Shown here in pieces: positions 8,345 to 16,401 of a stretch of DNA of 64,000 nt. Within the stretch, counting starts at the first letter, position 1; the number at the start of each line of letters is the position of its first letter. Both the position numbers and the translations under genes were made by a program. The notes beneath the pieces are model-generated. The model made no database searches. It was given only the letters and a program-made list of their open reading frames with translations, and had not been told where the DNA came from. Origin of the DNA: WRGT01 sp942493035 (lineage in GTDB: Bacteria > Spirochaetota > UBA4802 > UBA5550); assembly GCA_942493035.1 (NCBI GenBank), contig OW818666.1:4402001-4466000 (forward strand), read 5' to 3'.

Positions 8345-8539
8345 GATGGTTCACCTCCGCATTATTGGTAGTTCTTCTGCTGCACCCTTATATTGGTCAT
8401 CCGCCCCACTATAAGCAGTCAGAAGATAGGGGGGAGCGGTTGTGCCTCAAGCATTGTTATTATGCAGGACGCCGATAGCTCTCCCCGCTACCAATATAAT
8501 TCTTTAAAACCTATATCTCTACATTTAGTGTAACATATA
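8345..8539 (-). ncRNA. Candidate IS110 bridge RNA (element A)
   Basis: This is the noncoding left end of the element, upstream of the transposase. On the minus strand it shows a TATATTGGT/ACCAATATA pairing. A GCGGGGAG/CTCCCC stem encloses a loop containing TCGGCGTCCTGC. A later loop contains TTATAGTGGGG. The second loop resembles the element's right end (ACATAGTGGG). The first resembles a motif conserved near cassette ends (TCGGCGTCC). Established IS110 biology places bridge RNAs here; expression is not shown. Confidence 0.6.
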
Positions 8540-8568
8540 ACGGATGCTGAGCTTGAAACAAAATATTA

Positions 8569-10155
8569 TTAACTACACCCTTCCTCTGGTTTAGAGTCCT
8601 TATAAACTTTATTATAATCTATCTCCAGATTTTTTGAATCAATTTCTGAATATTCGCCATTATTAAATTCTAAAACTCTTATAGAATTAGAATCAAATTG
8701 CTTTTTAAAAGGAGGGTAATTATATTTGAATTTTTGATAAATAAACATAAAACCTGTTTTATTAAATTCTGTTTTAAGATCTCCATTTTTATAGCCATCT
8801 TTAAAAAAGACGAGATGTCTAAAGTTATCTTTTTCCCATCCAACACATCTATATCCACTAATTTTAAAAGAAAAAATTTGTTGGAATTCAGCATTATTGA
8901 AACTATAAAAATTCATTCCAAGATTATTATCATCATTTTCAATGTATTCAATCAATTCAGACTTATTATCATTATCAATGTCTTTTAGAACTAATCTATC
9001 ATCAATCCCAATACCATAATCTTCATATTTCCGTTTCGACAAATGTAAAATGTTAAAACTACTATTCTGTTTTACTATTATAATATGATATCTTGACTGA
9101 TGTATCCCTTGTTCAAGTGTCATTTTATAAAAATTCATTTCTTTTGATGACTTATCAATTTCAACTTCTTTTATTTGAAGAGATAGTACATTAAAACTAC
9201 CACCTATGCTTTTGTTTATAAAATCTAGTAGATTAGGATCTACAGGGCTGGCTGCTTTTTTTAGTGAATATTTATATAAATCAGTAATTTCAATTGCATT
9301 TTGTTGTGCAATCCAACCAATAGTTGAGCCATTACATTTTTTTGAATTTATTTCTTTTCCTCTACTATCATCTTGGTCTATATTTTTTTTCCCAACATGA
9401 TAGTAAGTTATAGTATTTACTGTTACTTTTTCAGTAACTGGGGCATAATCATTTTTTTTAAGAGGTTCCCCAAATATTTTATCACAACCGAAATTGTCTG
9501 AATCAGCTATAGGTCTTCCTTTTTCATGTGGAATATTTAATAATTTTGGATTATCCGAAATAATCTCTATCCAGCTGTTTACTTGTTCGATCTTATTCTT
9601 TTTAATTTCTTGTATTAATTCAGGATTTCCTTTTGAATATGAATCCGTATATCGAATAAAACCGGTTTGTCCTTTCTCAGTTTTGATATAATAATATGAA
9701 CTTTCTTTATCTCTCCATATATTTAAACGGAAAAGTAATGTAAAAGACTCACCAGGATTGATAGTGTAAAAATCGCTATTATATATATTAAATACTTCTG
9801 ATGTCCTATATATTCTTAAAGGAGAAACTGTTACAATTGCCTCTTGTTCATTCTTTACCTGTTCAGAATGAACAACGTTCTCCTCTGGAGTACCACTTTC
9901 TTTAATATAACCAGATAATGTTTTATCTTTTATTTTCCACCATCGTTCAGAGCTTTTGTTTTCATAATATTCAATTTCAATAAAATTACCAGGCGGAGCA
10001 TACTGAATAAAATTTGAATCCGTTTTGGGTTTATCCATGATGCGGACATTATTACCGACGATGTAAAAATATCCTGATTGTTTGTTTTTATTACCACAAT
10101 TACTTACAGTAGCACACATAAATAGAATCATTAAAAGATTTAAAAATTTGTTCAT
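8569..10155 (-). CDS. SH3-domain lipoprotein (cassette gene)
   Basis: This 528-residue protein begins with a signal peptide ending in a lipobox-like TVSNC (Cys20), so it is probably a lipoprotein. Residues ~28-90 look like a bacterial SH3 domain (NNVRIMDKPKTDSNFI, then WWKIKDKTLSGYI). A second SH3-like stretch lies around 105-180. The rest is unrecognised and contains an FG-GAP-like segment (LVLKDIDNDNKSELIEYIENDD). The same layout, SH3 first and an ILEINDDTNPDVIISGG-type motif later, occurs in the cassette gene at 19624, so the two are distant relatives. It sits alone in its cassette, next to the IS110 insertion. Confidence 0.68.
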   Translation of the reverse strand: MNKFLNLLMILFMCATVSNCGNKNKQSGYFYIVGNNVRIMDKPKTDSNFIQYAPPGNFIEIEYYENKSSERWWKIKDKTLSGYIKESGTPEENVVHSEQVKNEQEAIVTVSPLRIYRTSEVFNIYNSDFYTINPGESFTLLFRLNIWRDKESSYYYIKTEKGQTGFIRYTDSYSKGNPELIQEIKKNKIEQVNSWIEIISDNPKLLNIPHEKGRPIADSDNFGCDKIFGEPLKKNDYAPVTEKVTVNTITYYHVGKKNIDQDDSRGKEINSKKCNGSTIGWIAQQNAIEITDLYKYSLKKAASPVDPNLLDFINKSIGGSFNVLSLQIKEVEIDKSSKEMNFYKMTLEQGIHQSRYHIIIVKQNSSFNILHLSKRKYEDYGIGIDDRLVLKDIDNDNKSELIEYIENDDNNLGMNFYSFNNAEFQQIFSFKISGYRCVGWEKDNFRHLVFFKDGYKNGDLKTEFNKTGFMFIYQKFKYNYPPFKKQFDSNSIRVLEFNNGEYSEIDSKNLEIDYNKVYKDSKPEEGCS

Positions 10156-10228
10156 TGTACATGCTCCTTTTGTATTTAATTTATAATGAGGCCACGGATG
10201 GCCGATTAAAAAAGTTTTTGCGCTTATG

Positions 10229-10330
10229 GCATATAACGTCTTGCTTACCCGACGTTGCGCGGCCTTTTGCGCAATGTGGCGAAGCCCAAGTGAGGTACTC
10301 CGAACGCTGCGGGTAAGCTTTGTTATATGC
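10229..10330 (-). repeat. attC-like site 8 (short class)
   Basis: A 102-bp site with ends ATAACGTCTTGCTTACCCGAC and GGTAAGCTTTGTTATATG. It has the GCGCGGCC/GCGC inner hairpin. Confidence 0.8.
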
Positions 10331-10457
10331 TGAAAGCGCGATTACAAAATGTTTTGTGCAAGCGAAGCAAGGACGCTGAGCTTGTTTACTAAAAATTTTG
10401 TAATAATATATTAAAAAAAATTTCTTAATCTAAATGCATTCTTTAACAAACAGCATT

Positions 10458-10844
10458 TTAAACATTCAAATTGAATCCTATATCTGTTTCTTCACCTGAT
10501 TTACCTGATAAACCCCAATTCTCTAAAGGTAGTTCATTTAATGTTATTATTATATCTGTTGGAGATATTTTTAATTCAGCTAATTTGATTACGATATTTT
10601 CATATAAAAGTTTTTTAGCTTTTTTAGATCTTCCTGGAAAAATAGTCATTTCTACTAAAATATATTTTTCTGTTCTTTTTGCAGAATATAAATAATTATT
10701 TTTTTCGAATTCAATTATTTGATGCATATAATCATCATCTGGAATTTTAAAAGCTTCAACTAATGATTCATGAATTTTATCAGAAATTTCTTTTTTTTGT
10801 TTATCGTCCCATATTTTTAGCATTGATATTTTTACTAATGGCAT
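10458..10844 (-). CDS. Tautomerase-superfamily protein (cassette gene)
   Basis: This 128-residue protein starts Met-Pro (MPLVKISMLKIWDDKQKKEI). After Met removal this gives the N-terminal Pro1 that acts as catalytic base in the 4-oxalocrotonate tautomerase superfamily. The length and the C-terminal half (FPGRSKKAKKLLYENIVIKL, then DIIITLNELPLENWG) fit the longer, fused two-module tautomerase subfamily rather than the ~62-residue enzymes. The substrate is unknown. It lies 11 bp downstream of the HNH nuclease gene in the same cassette, so the two are probably co-transcribed. Confidence 0.75.
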   Translation of the reverse strand: MPLVKISMLKIWDDKQKKEISDKIHESLVEAFKIPDDDYMHQIIEFEKNNYLYSAKRTEKYILVEMTIFPGRSKKAKKLLYENIVIKLAELKISPTDIIITLNELPLENWGLSGKSGEETDIGFNLNV

Positions 10845-10855
10845 ATGTACTCCTT

Positions 10856-11623
10856 TTAATACACAAATTTATTGATTACAAGATCATTTGGAAAAAATTC
10901 TTTGAATGTCTCTTTTAAAAACGAAATATAATCATCTATCATTTTATTGCTTAAATCAATAAAGTATTCATATGATTTTCTATTTTTGATAGTACACACC
11001 GGTTCTCTACCAGAGTTTAGATTATCACTATTTATTATTTCTCTTAATATACTTTTATCAAAAAACATTGATGTGCCTTGATGTAAAACATAAGAGGTTG
11101 ATTCACCTGGAATATAGTTTTCAGGTTCATAACCATGTTTCATTAAATATTTTTCTTTTGCTTTTCGTTTATTGTCTGGGTCTAATTTGTTAAGCCAATC
11201 AGTGAAATTTAATGAACCTTTTTTAACATTACATTTTGAGCAAACATAAATCACATTTCGGACAGAATCTTCGCCGCCTAGTGCAGCCGGATTCATGTGA
11301 TCAATATTTGCTTTTAATCTTCCATAATTATCATAACTAAATTCATTACCGCAATAAATGCAATAGTCTGATTCATATATTATTTGAGATTCAAGCCAGC
11401 ACGGTAGACAAACTTTATCCCAATCATAGTTATACGTTTCAAAAAGTATTTTTAAAATTAAAATGCTTTCATTCAATTCATTATAGTGTTTATCGATAGC
11501 CATTTTAATATGACAGTCTCTACAATATTTTCCTTGAGCTGTATATTCGCTAGACCAGTTTACAAAAATATCAGACGGTAATAATTTTTTGCATTGTCCA
11601 CATTTTTTTAATTTTGCAGTCAT
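10856..11623 (-). CDS. HNH endonuclease-like zinc-finger protein (cassette gene)
   Basis: This 255-residue protein has an N-terminal CxxC...CxxC zinc finger (CGQCKKLLPSDIF, then GKYCRDCH). A central HNH-type nuclease domain follows: CIYCGNEFSYDN, then IDHMNPAALGGEDSVRN, VIYVCSKCNVKKGSLNFTDW. It supplies the conserved DH, N and zinc-binding CxxC pairs. The C-terminal ~80 residues are unrecognised. HNH proteins of this build occur in phage and defence contexts. Its cassette partner is a tautomerase-like protein. Both read towards attC 8. Confidence 0.8.
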   Translation of the reverse strand: MTAKLKKCGQCKKLLPSDIFVNWSSEYTAQGKYCRDCHIKMAIDKHYNELNESILILKILFETYNYDWDKVCLPCWLESQIIYESDYCIYCGNEFSYDNYGRLKANIDHMNPAALGGEDSVRNVIYVCSKCNVKKGSLNFTDWLNKLDPDNKRKAKEKYLMKHGYEPENYIPGESTSYVLHQGTSMFFDKSILREIINSDNLNSGREPVCTIKNRKSYEYFIDLSNKMIDDYISFLKETFKEFFPNDLVINKFVY

Positions 11624-11683
11624 GATTACCTTTTATTTAATGAGGCCACGGATGGCCGATTAAAAAGTTTTTGCGCTTTTTGC

Positions 11684-11842
11684 ATATAACGTCTTGGCTA
11701 ACTGATGTTAGCGAGTTTTACAACCTATTTTTTTTAAAATCAGTTTGCCAGGTACTAAAAGTATTCAGCCACATTAGGTTGCTAATGTGGCCCTTAAGGC
11801 CCAAGCCGGTACTCCGGCGCCGCTGTTAGCCTTTGTTATGTG
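11684..11842 (-). repeat. attC-like site 9 (long class)
   Basis: A ~159-bp site with ends ATAACGTCTTGGCTAACTGA and GTTAGCCTTTGTTATG. It has the internal CCACATTAGG/GCTAATGTGG hairpin and the GGTACTCCGGCGCC loop. Confidence 0.8.
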
Positions 11843-12089
11843 CAGTGCGTAGGCCATTCTTTCAGTGGAATGGACATCCGGAATGCGCGCCCCCCAAACA
11901 AAACTTCGAAAGCCGAAAAAACGTCGATCGCTTGCCAACCAGCTGTATTGCAATTAACCGAAAAGCCAAATGAATTTTGGTTTCTGCTTTTACAAATATG
12001 AAGAGAAAAATCCTTTTTCATTTACAAAAAGTTTAACCCAATCTTTGCGCGCATTCCGGATGGCCATGTAACGTCGGCCGAAGCATTGC
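11843..12089 (-). repeat. Non-coding hairpin cassette R, copy 2
   Basis: Same element as at 3295. The stem reads CATCCGGAATGCGCGC on one side and GCGCGCATTCCGGATG on the other, a paired CAT/ATG change relative to copies with CAG/CTG. Any frame starting at the internal ATG of the minus strand stops after ~25 codons. Confidence 0.7.
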
Positions 12090-12245
12090 ACATAACGTCT
12101 TGGCTAACTGACGTTAGCGAGTTTTTCAACTTATTTTTTTTAAAATCTTTTTGCCAGGTACTAAAAGTATTCAGCCACATTAGGTTGCTAATGTGGCGAA
12201 GCCCAAGCCGGTACTCCGGCGCTGCTGTTAGCCTTTGTTATGTGG
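12090..12245 (-). repeat. attC-like site 10 (long class)
   Basis: A ~156-bp site with ends ATAACGTCTTGGCTAACTGAC and GTTAGCCTTTGTTATGTG, otherwise like site 9. Confidence 0.8.
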
Positions 12246-12489
12246 CTGTGCGTAGGCCATCTTTTAGTGGAATGGACAGCCGGAATGCGCGCGCCTGCAA
12301 ATAAAACTTTGAAAGCCGGAAAAGTGTCGATCGTTTGCCAACCAGCCGCCTTACGATTAACCAAAAAGCCAAATGAATTTTTTTGCTCTTACAAATATGA
12401 AAAGAAAAATCCTGTTTTAAATTAAGAAAAGTTCAACCCTGCCTTTGCGCGCATTCCGGCTGGCCATGTAACGTCGGCCGAAGCATGCC
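12246..12489 (-). repeat. Non-coding hairpin cassette R, copy 3
   Basis: The stem arms are CAGCCGGAATGCGCGC and GCGCGCATTCCGGCTG. The outermost pairs use the GTGGC/GCCAC variant, matching its own core-site flank. Confidence 0.7.
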
Positions 12490-12646
12490 ACATAACGTCT
12501 TGGCTAACTGACGTTAGCGAGTTTTTCAACTCATTTTTTTTAAAATCAGTTTGCCCAACACTGAAAGTATTCTGCCACATTAAGATGCTAATGTGGCCTC
12601 AAGCCCAAGCCGGTACTCCGGCGCCGCTGTTAGCCTTTGTTATCTG
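12490..12646 (-). repeat. attC-like site 11 (long class)
   Basis: A ~157-bp site. Its sequence from 12496 onward, together with the following R copy 4, is identical to 24469-24861. Confidence 0.8.
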
Positions 12647-12882
12647 CAGTACGTAGGCCATCTTTTAGTGGAATGGACATCCGGAATTCGCGCATCTTTA
12701 TAAATTTCGAAAGCCTGGAAAGCGTCAATCGATTACCAATCAGCCGTATTGCAATTAACAGAAATGCCAAAGATCAGTTTTCTGCTTTTACAAATATAAA
12801 AAAGAACAAAGAGTTTTGAATTACAAAAAGTTAAACCCTGCGCGAATTCCGGATGGCCATGTAACGCCGGCCGAAGTATTGC
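12647..12882 (-). repeat. Non-coding hairpin cassette R, copy 4
   Basis: The stem arms are CATCCGGAATTCGCGC and GCGCGAATTCCGGATG. The outer arms use TAC on both sides (AGTACG with AGTATT), where other copies use TGC with GCA. This copy is identical to R copy 8 beside attI. Confidence 0.7.
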
Positions 12883-13041
12883 AGATAACGTCTTGGTTAA
12901 CTGACGTTAGCGAGTTTTACAACTTATTTTTTTTAAAACAAGTTTGCCCGGTACTAAAAGTATTCAGCCACATTAGGTTGCTAATGTGGCCCTTAAGGCC
13001 CAAGCCGGTACTCCGGCGCCGCTGTTAACCTTTGTTATCTG
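12883..13041 (-). repeat. attC-like site 12 (long class)
   Basis: A ~159-bp site with ends ATAACGTCTTGGTTAACTGAC and GTTAACCTTTGTTAT. GGTTAAC replaces GGCTAAC on one arm, and the other arm changes to GTTAACC to match. Confidence 0.8.
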
Positions 13042-13291
13042 CTGTGCGTAGGCCAATCTTTCAGTGGAATGGACAGCCGGAATGCGCGCGCCTGCAAACA
13101 AAACTTCGAAAGCCGAAAAAACGTCGATCGCTTACCAATCAGCCGTATTGCAATTAACCGAAAAGCCAAATGAACTTAGTTTTCATCTTTTACAAATATG
13201 AAATAAGAAAAATCTTTTTTAAACTACAAAAAGTTCAACCCAATCTTTGCGCGCATTCCGGCTGGCCATGTAACGTCGGCCGAAGCATTGC
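13042..13291 (-). repeat. Non-coding hairpin cassette R, copy 5
   Basis: The stem arms are CAGCCGGAATGCGCGC and GCGCGCATTCCGGCTG. No frame shared with the other copies runs through it. Confidence 0.7.
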
Positions 13292-13447
13292 AGATAACGT
13301 CTTGGCTAACTGACGTTAGCGAGTTTTACAACCTATTTTTTTTAAAATCAGTTTGCCAGGTACTAAAAGTATTCAGCCACATTAGGTTGCTAATGTGGCG
13401 AAGCCCAAGCCGGTACTCCGGCGCCGCTGTTAGCCTTTGTTGTACGA
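13292..13447 (-). repeat. attC-like site 13 (long class)
   Basis: A ~156-bp site with ends ATAACGTCTTGGCTAACTGAC and GTTAGCCTTTGTTGTACG. Confidence 0.8.
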
Positions 13448-13480
13448 CGGAAGCAGCATTACAGAATTATTTTTCTTTTT

Positions 13481-14059
13481 TTAAAATTTTATCATAGGAT
13501 AATTGTTTTCTGATAAGCTACCATTTTTTGAATTCAGATCATATTCTACGTAATTATGAACACTATAGCCATCGGAAGTTATTGAATTTTGAGTTGTCGA
13601 ATATGGATTTTTACTGATTGTAATTGAACAAATAATATTTTTATTTTCACCTAAGAATGTTCTTACAGTTTCTTTATTATCAATATATATTCCGATTATT
13701 CCTTTGATGTCTTTAATCGGCTGATCTTTGAGTTCAATATTTTTTATTATATAGTGAATATTAATTCTAGTTGGAGAGCATTGTTCTATGTAAAAATATT
13801 TATATTGTTCAAAATCGATTTTGTGTTTTTTATTTAACGCATGCTCGTTTAATTCCTCTTTCGAAGTAGGCCACGAGTTCTTTGATATATAATAGTCCAT
13901 TGAGTAATAAACTGGATCATGATTTATCAAAGTGGTCGCTCTACCAATTTCAAGTGGAGGCAGTAATATTTTATTTACTGCATGTTCTGTCAATGATGTA
14001 CACGAATTCATGATGGTCACAATACTAATTATAGTTAACAATCTAATTCTTTTTTTCAT
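13481..14059 (-). CDS. Putative lipoprotein (cassette gene)
   Basis: This is a protein of about 192 residues starting MKKRIRLLTIISIVTIMNSC. That is a short signal peptide with a lipobox ending at Cys20, followed by mature TSLTEHAVNKILLPPLEIGR. The remainder is Ser/Asn/Lys/Ile-rich with no recognised domain. I chose the ATG at 14059 because GAGG lies just upstream and the signal peptide then begins correctly; an upstream ATG at 14098 overlaps the neighbouring attC flank. It is the only gene-bearing cassette in a run of R elements. Confidence 0.6.
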   Translation of the reverse strand: MKKRIRLLTIISIVTIMNSCTSLTEHAVNKILLPPLEIGRATTLINHDPVYYSMDYYISKNSWPTSKEELNEHALNKKHKIDFEQYKYFYIEQCSPTRINIHYIIKNIELKDQPIKDIKGIIGIYIDNKETVRTFLGENKNIICSITISKNPYSTTQNSITSDGYSVHNYVEYDLNSKNGSLSENNYPMIKF

Positions 14060-14091
14060 ATATTGTACCTCAATAAGTTTGCTGCTTCTGT

Positions 14092-14249
14092 CGTACAACG
14101 TCTTGGCTAACTGACGTTAGCGAGTTTTACAACTTATTTTTTTTAAAAAACAGTTTGCCAGGTACTAAAAGTATTCAGCCACATTAGGTTGCTAATGTGG
14201 CGAAGCCCAAGCCGGTACTCCGGCGCTGCTGTTAGCCTTTGTTATGTGG
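14092..14249 (-). repeat. attC-like site 14 (long class)
   Basis: A ~158-bp site with ends CAACGTCTTGGCTAACTGAC and GTTAGCCTTTGTTATGTG. Confidence 0.8.
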
Positions 14250-14492
14250 CTGTGCGTAGGCCATCTTTTAGTGGAATGGACAGCCGGAATGCGCGCGCCT
14301 GCAAATGAAACTTCGAAAGCCGAGAAAGCGTCGATCGATTACAAGCCCGCTGCATTTCAATTAACCGAAAAGCCAAATAAATTTTTTTGCTTTTACAAAT
14401 ATGAAAAGAAAAATCCTGTTTTATATTACAAAAAGTTCAACCCTGCCTTTGCGCGCATTCCGGCTGGCCATGTAACGTCGGCCGAAGCATGC
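14250..14492 (-). repeat. Non-coding hairpin cassette R, copy 6
   Basis: The stem arms are CAGCCGGAATGCGCGC and GCGCGCATTCCGGCTG, with GTGGC/GCCAC outer pairs as in copy 3. A 131-codon frame crosses it and the next attC on the plus strand, but it is not conserved in other copies. Confidence 0.7.
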
Positions 14493-14652
14493 CACATAAC
14501 GTCTTGGCTAACTGACGTTAGCGAGTTTTACAACTCATTTTTTTTAAAAAATGTTTGCCAGGTACTAAAAGTATTCAGCCACATTAGGTTGCTAATGTGG
14601 CCTTTAAGGCCCAAGCCGGTACTCCGGCGCCGCTGTTAGCCTTTGTTATCTG
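14493..14652 (-). repeat. attC-like site 15 (long class)
   Basis: A ~160-bp site with ends ATAACGTCTTGGCTAACTGAC and GTTAGCCTTTGTTAT. It carries the GGCCTTTAAGGCC variant of the internal loop. Confidence 0.8.
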
Positions 14653-14902
14653 CTGTGCGTAGGCCAATCTTTCAGTGGAATGGACAGCCGGAATGCGCTC
14701 GCCTGCAAATAAAACTTCGAAAGCCTAAAAAACGTCGATCGCTTACCAACCAGCCGTATTGCAATTAACCGAAAAGCCAAATGAATTTTGTTTTCTGCTT
14801 TTACAAATATGAAAAAGAAAAATCTATTTTCTATTACAAAAAGTTCAACCAAATCTTTGCGCGCATTCCGGCTGGCCATGTAACGTCGGCCGAAGCATTG
14901 CA
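14653..14902 (-). repeat. Non-coding hairpin cassette R, copy 7
   Basis: The stem arms are CAGCCGGAATGCGCTC-like and GCGCGCATTCCGGCTG. This is the only copy in which a minus-strand frame (77 codons, starting at the ATG in the stem, MASRNARKD...) runs through the whole body. The others are broken by stops or length changes, so I do not call it a gene. Confidence 0.65.
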
Positions 14903-14952
14903 GATAACGTCTTGCTTACCCGACGTTGCGGCGGCCGTTTGCCGCAATGTGC
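14903..14952 (-). repeat. attC-like site 16, left part (split by IS110-family element B)
   Basis: A short-class attC starting ATAACGTCTTGCTTACCCGAC and breaking off just after GCCGCAATGTG. The rest, GGCCAAGGGAGGTACTCCGA and onward, resumes at 17713. Confidence 0.75.
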
Positions 14953-15203
14953 CTATATGTTATGTTTGTATTAATTCAGATTTTTATTCTTTGTGTCATC
15001 TGAATTGATACTTATTCTTTTTATACTGGATAATTCGGGAAGAACTCAATGTGCCTGCCTAACAAAGACTTCCTGCGGTTCTGTTCTCCCGAATTATATA
15101 ACCTTTCAATACCATTTATAGTAAGTATGCTCCATCGAGAGCTCCTGATATATAGGCGAAATGGAATAAAAGGTTTCCACAATATCTATAAAAGGAGCGA
15201 CTT
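14953..15203 (+). ncRNA. Candidate IS110 bridge RNA (element B)
   Basis: This is the noncoding left end before the transposase start. ATAATTCGGGA pairs with TCCCGAATTAT. The loop between them contains CAATGTGCCT, the same ten bases as at the attC insertion junction (14945-14954). A later loop contains TTATAGTAAG, resembling the right end ACATAGTAAG. ACCTTT/AAAGGT and CCATTT/AAATGG pairings frame that loop. Function is inferred from IS110 family biology. Confidence 0.6.
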
Positions 15204-16022
15204 ATGAAAACTTACATTGGTATTGATTGGTCGTCAACACATGATGATGTATGTATTTTAAATGAAAAGGAGGAAGTTGTCAACAAGTTTCGTTTTGATG
15301 TAACGAAACAGGGCTTTAAGAAATTGATTGATGCAATTGAAAATATACATTCTGCAAAGGAGGAAATTTTCATCGGTATTGAAACAGATAAAAATATTCT
15401 TGCGGATTATCTTCTTGCTTTAGGTTATCAGGTTTATGGATTGAATCCTTTTTGTGTTAATAGATTTAAAGACCGATATTCGGTGTCCTCAAAAAAAGAT
15501 GATAACTTTGATGCGTACAATATTGCACTAATACTTTTTAAGGATTTTAATCGCTTTACCCCGATAATAAAATCTAGTAACAATTGTGAAGCGTTAAAAA
15601 TGCACGGCAAAACACTTGAAATGCTTTTACAAGAAAAAACGCGTTTTGAAAACAGGTTGAAGAACGACTTGCATCAGTATTTCCCTATATTTACAGACTT
15701 TTTTGACGGTTTTACGAGCGTTCCACTGAATTTATTGAAAGTTTTAAATAAACCGGAACAGATAATAAATGCAACTTTCGAAGACTATCTTGAGTTGATT
15801 AAAGATGTTAAATATATGACTAAAAAAAGGAAGTCAGAATTTTATTGTTTATTAAAGGATCAAACAATATCTCCTAATAAAACTATACAGGAATGTTATT
15901 CCTTGAGAGTGTTGATTATTGTTGATCAATTACTGTTCCTTATGAAATCGATAAAACAGGTAGAAGAAAAAATATTAATGTTGTACGCTGCGAATGAATA
16001 TTATAATGAGCCCAAGAAATAG
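15204..16022 (+). pseudogene. IS110-family transposase, N-terminal part (interrupted)
   Basis: This is the N-terminal ~268 residues of an IS110 recombinase with the DEDD motifs in place: YIGIDWSSTHDDVCIL, IFIGIETDKNIL, and SSKKDDNFDAYNIALIL. The last codons come from the inserted IS3 element. The C-terminal half continues at 17254. AAGGAG lies six bases before the ATG. It is about 40% like element A by eye, so the two IS110 elements are different members of one family. Confidence 0.85.
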
Positions 16023-16087
16023 GACACGAAATTAGACTTGAAAAAGTGGATATCTCCTTAAAATAAAACACAGGAGAATCAGTCAAT

Positions 16088-16390
16088 ATGAACAAAAGTC
16101 ACAGCAAAGAGTTTAAAGCTAAAGTTGCAATTGAAGCTCTCAAGGGAGAGAAGACCGTACAGGAAATAGCTCAGAAGTTTGAAATTCACCCCAATCAGGT
16201 AACGCTTTGGAAAAAGCAATTGATAGAGAATGCAACAACAGCATTTGATAAGAAGGGTAATGACAAAGAACTTGTAGAATCTGAAAAAAAGCAGGATCAG
16301 CTTTTTAGTCAAATTGGACAATTAAAAGTTGAGAATGACTTTTTAAAAAAAAAGTACAAACAACTATACGGAACAGAGCCGAATTTATAG
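16088..16390 (+). CDS. IS3-family transposase OrfA (helix-turn-helix)
   Basis: This 100-residue protein has an HTH_Tnp_1-type domain (KEFKAKVAIEALKGEKTVQE, then FEIHPNQVTLWKKQL) and a C-terminal coiled coil (LFSQIGQLKVENDFLKKKYK). This is the standard OrfA of IS3 elements. CAGGAG precedes the ATG. TTTT followed by nine A residues (16341-16353) lies near its end. The orfB frame is open from that run onward, so a -1 frameshift can make the OrfAB transposase. Confidence 0.9.
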   Translation: MNKSHSKEFKAKVAIEALKGEKTVQEIAQKFEIHPNQVTLWKKQLIENATTAFDKKGNDKELVESEKKQDQLFSQIGQLKVENDFLKKKYKQLYGTEPNL

Positions 16391-16401
16391 AGTCTGATCA
16401 T

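Larger units (their letters stand above)
7154..8539 (-). mobile_element. IS110-family element A
   Basis: The element is ~1.39 kb on the minus strand. The left end, TATATGTTA, is shared with the second IS110 element. The right end, CTTGACATAGT, is also shared. There are no terminal inverted repeats, as expected for IS110. The flanks rejoin as a cassette-end sequence: GCAAGCGAAGCA on one side and GGATGCTGAGCTTG on the other, matching GCAAGCGAAGCAAGGACGCT with GAGCTTG at 10361-10385. The exact ends are uncertain by about 3 bp. Confidence 0.8.

Noticed and set aside
12637..12819. 60-codon plus-strand frame in R copy 4, repeated identically at 24610-24792
   Set aside because: The frame is shared only because the two cassettes are identical copies. 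It runs against the cassette orientation and is not kept in the other six copies.
14646..14879. 77-codon minus-strand frame through R copy 7 as a gene
   Set aside because: The start ATG is conserved as part of the stem, but other copies stop early (about 25 codons in copy 2). Arm covariation fits a structure better than a protein.
3295..14902. CRISPR array, because of regular repeats in the first 25 kb
   Set aside because: The repeats are ~100-160-bp palindromic attC sites separated by gene-sized bodies, and no cas genes are present.
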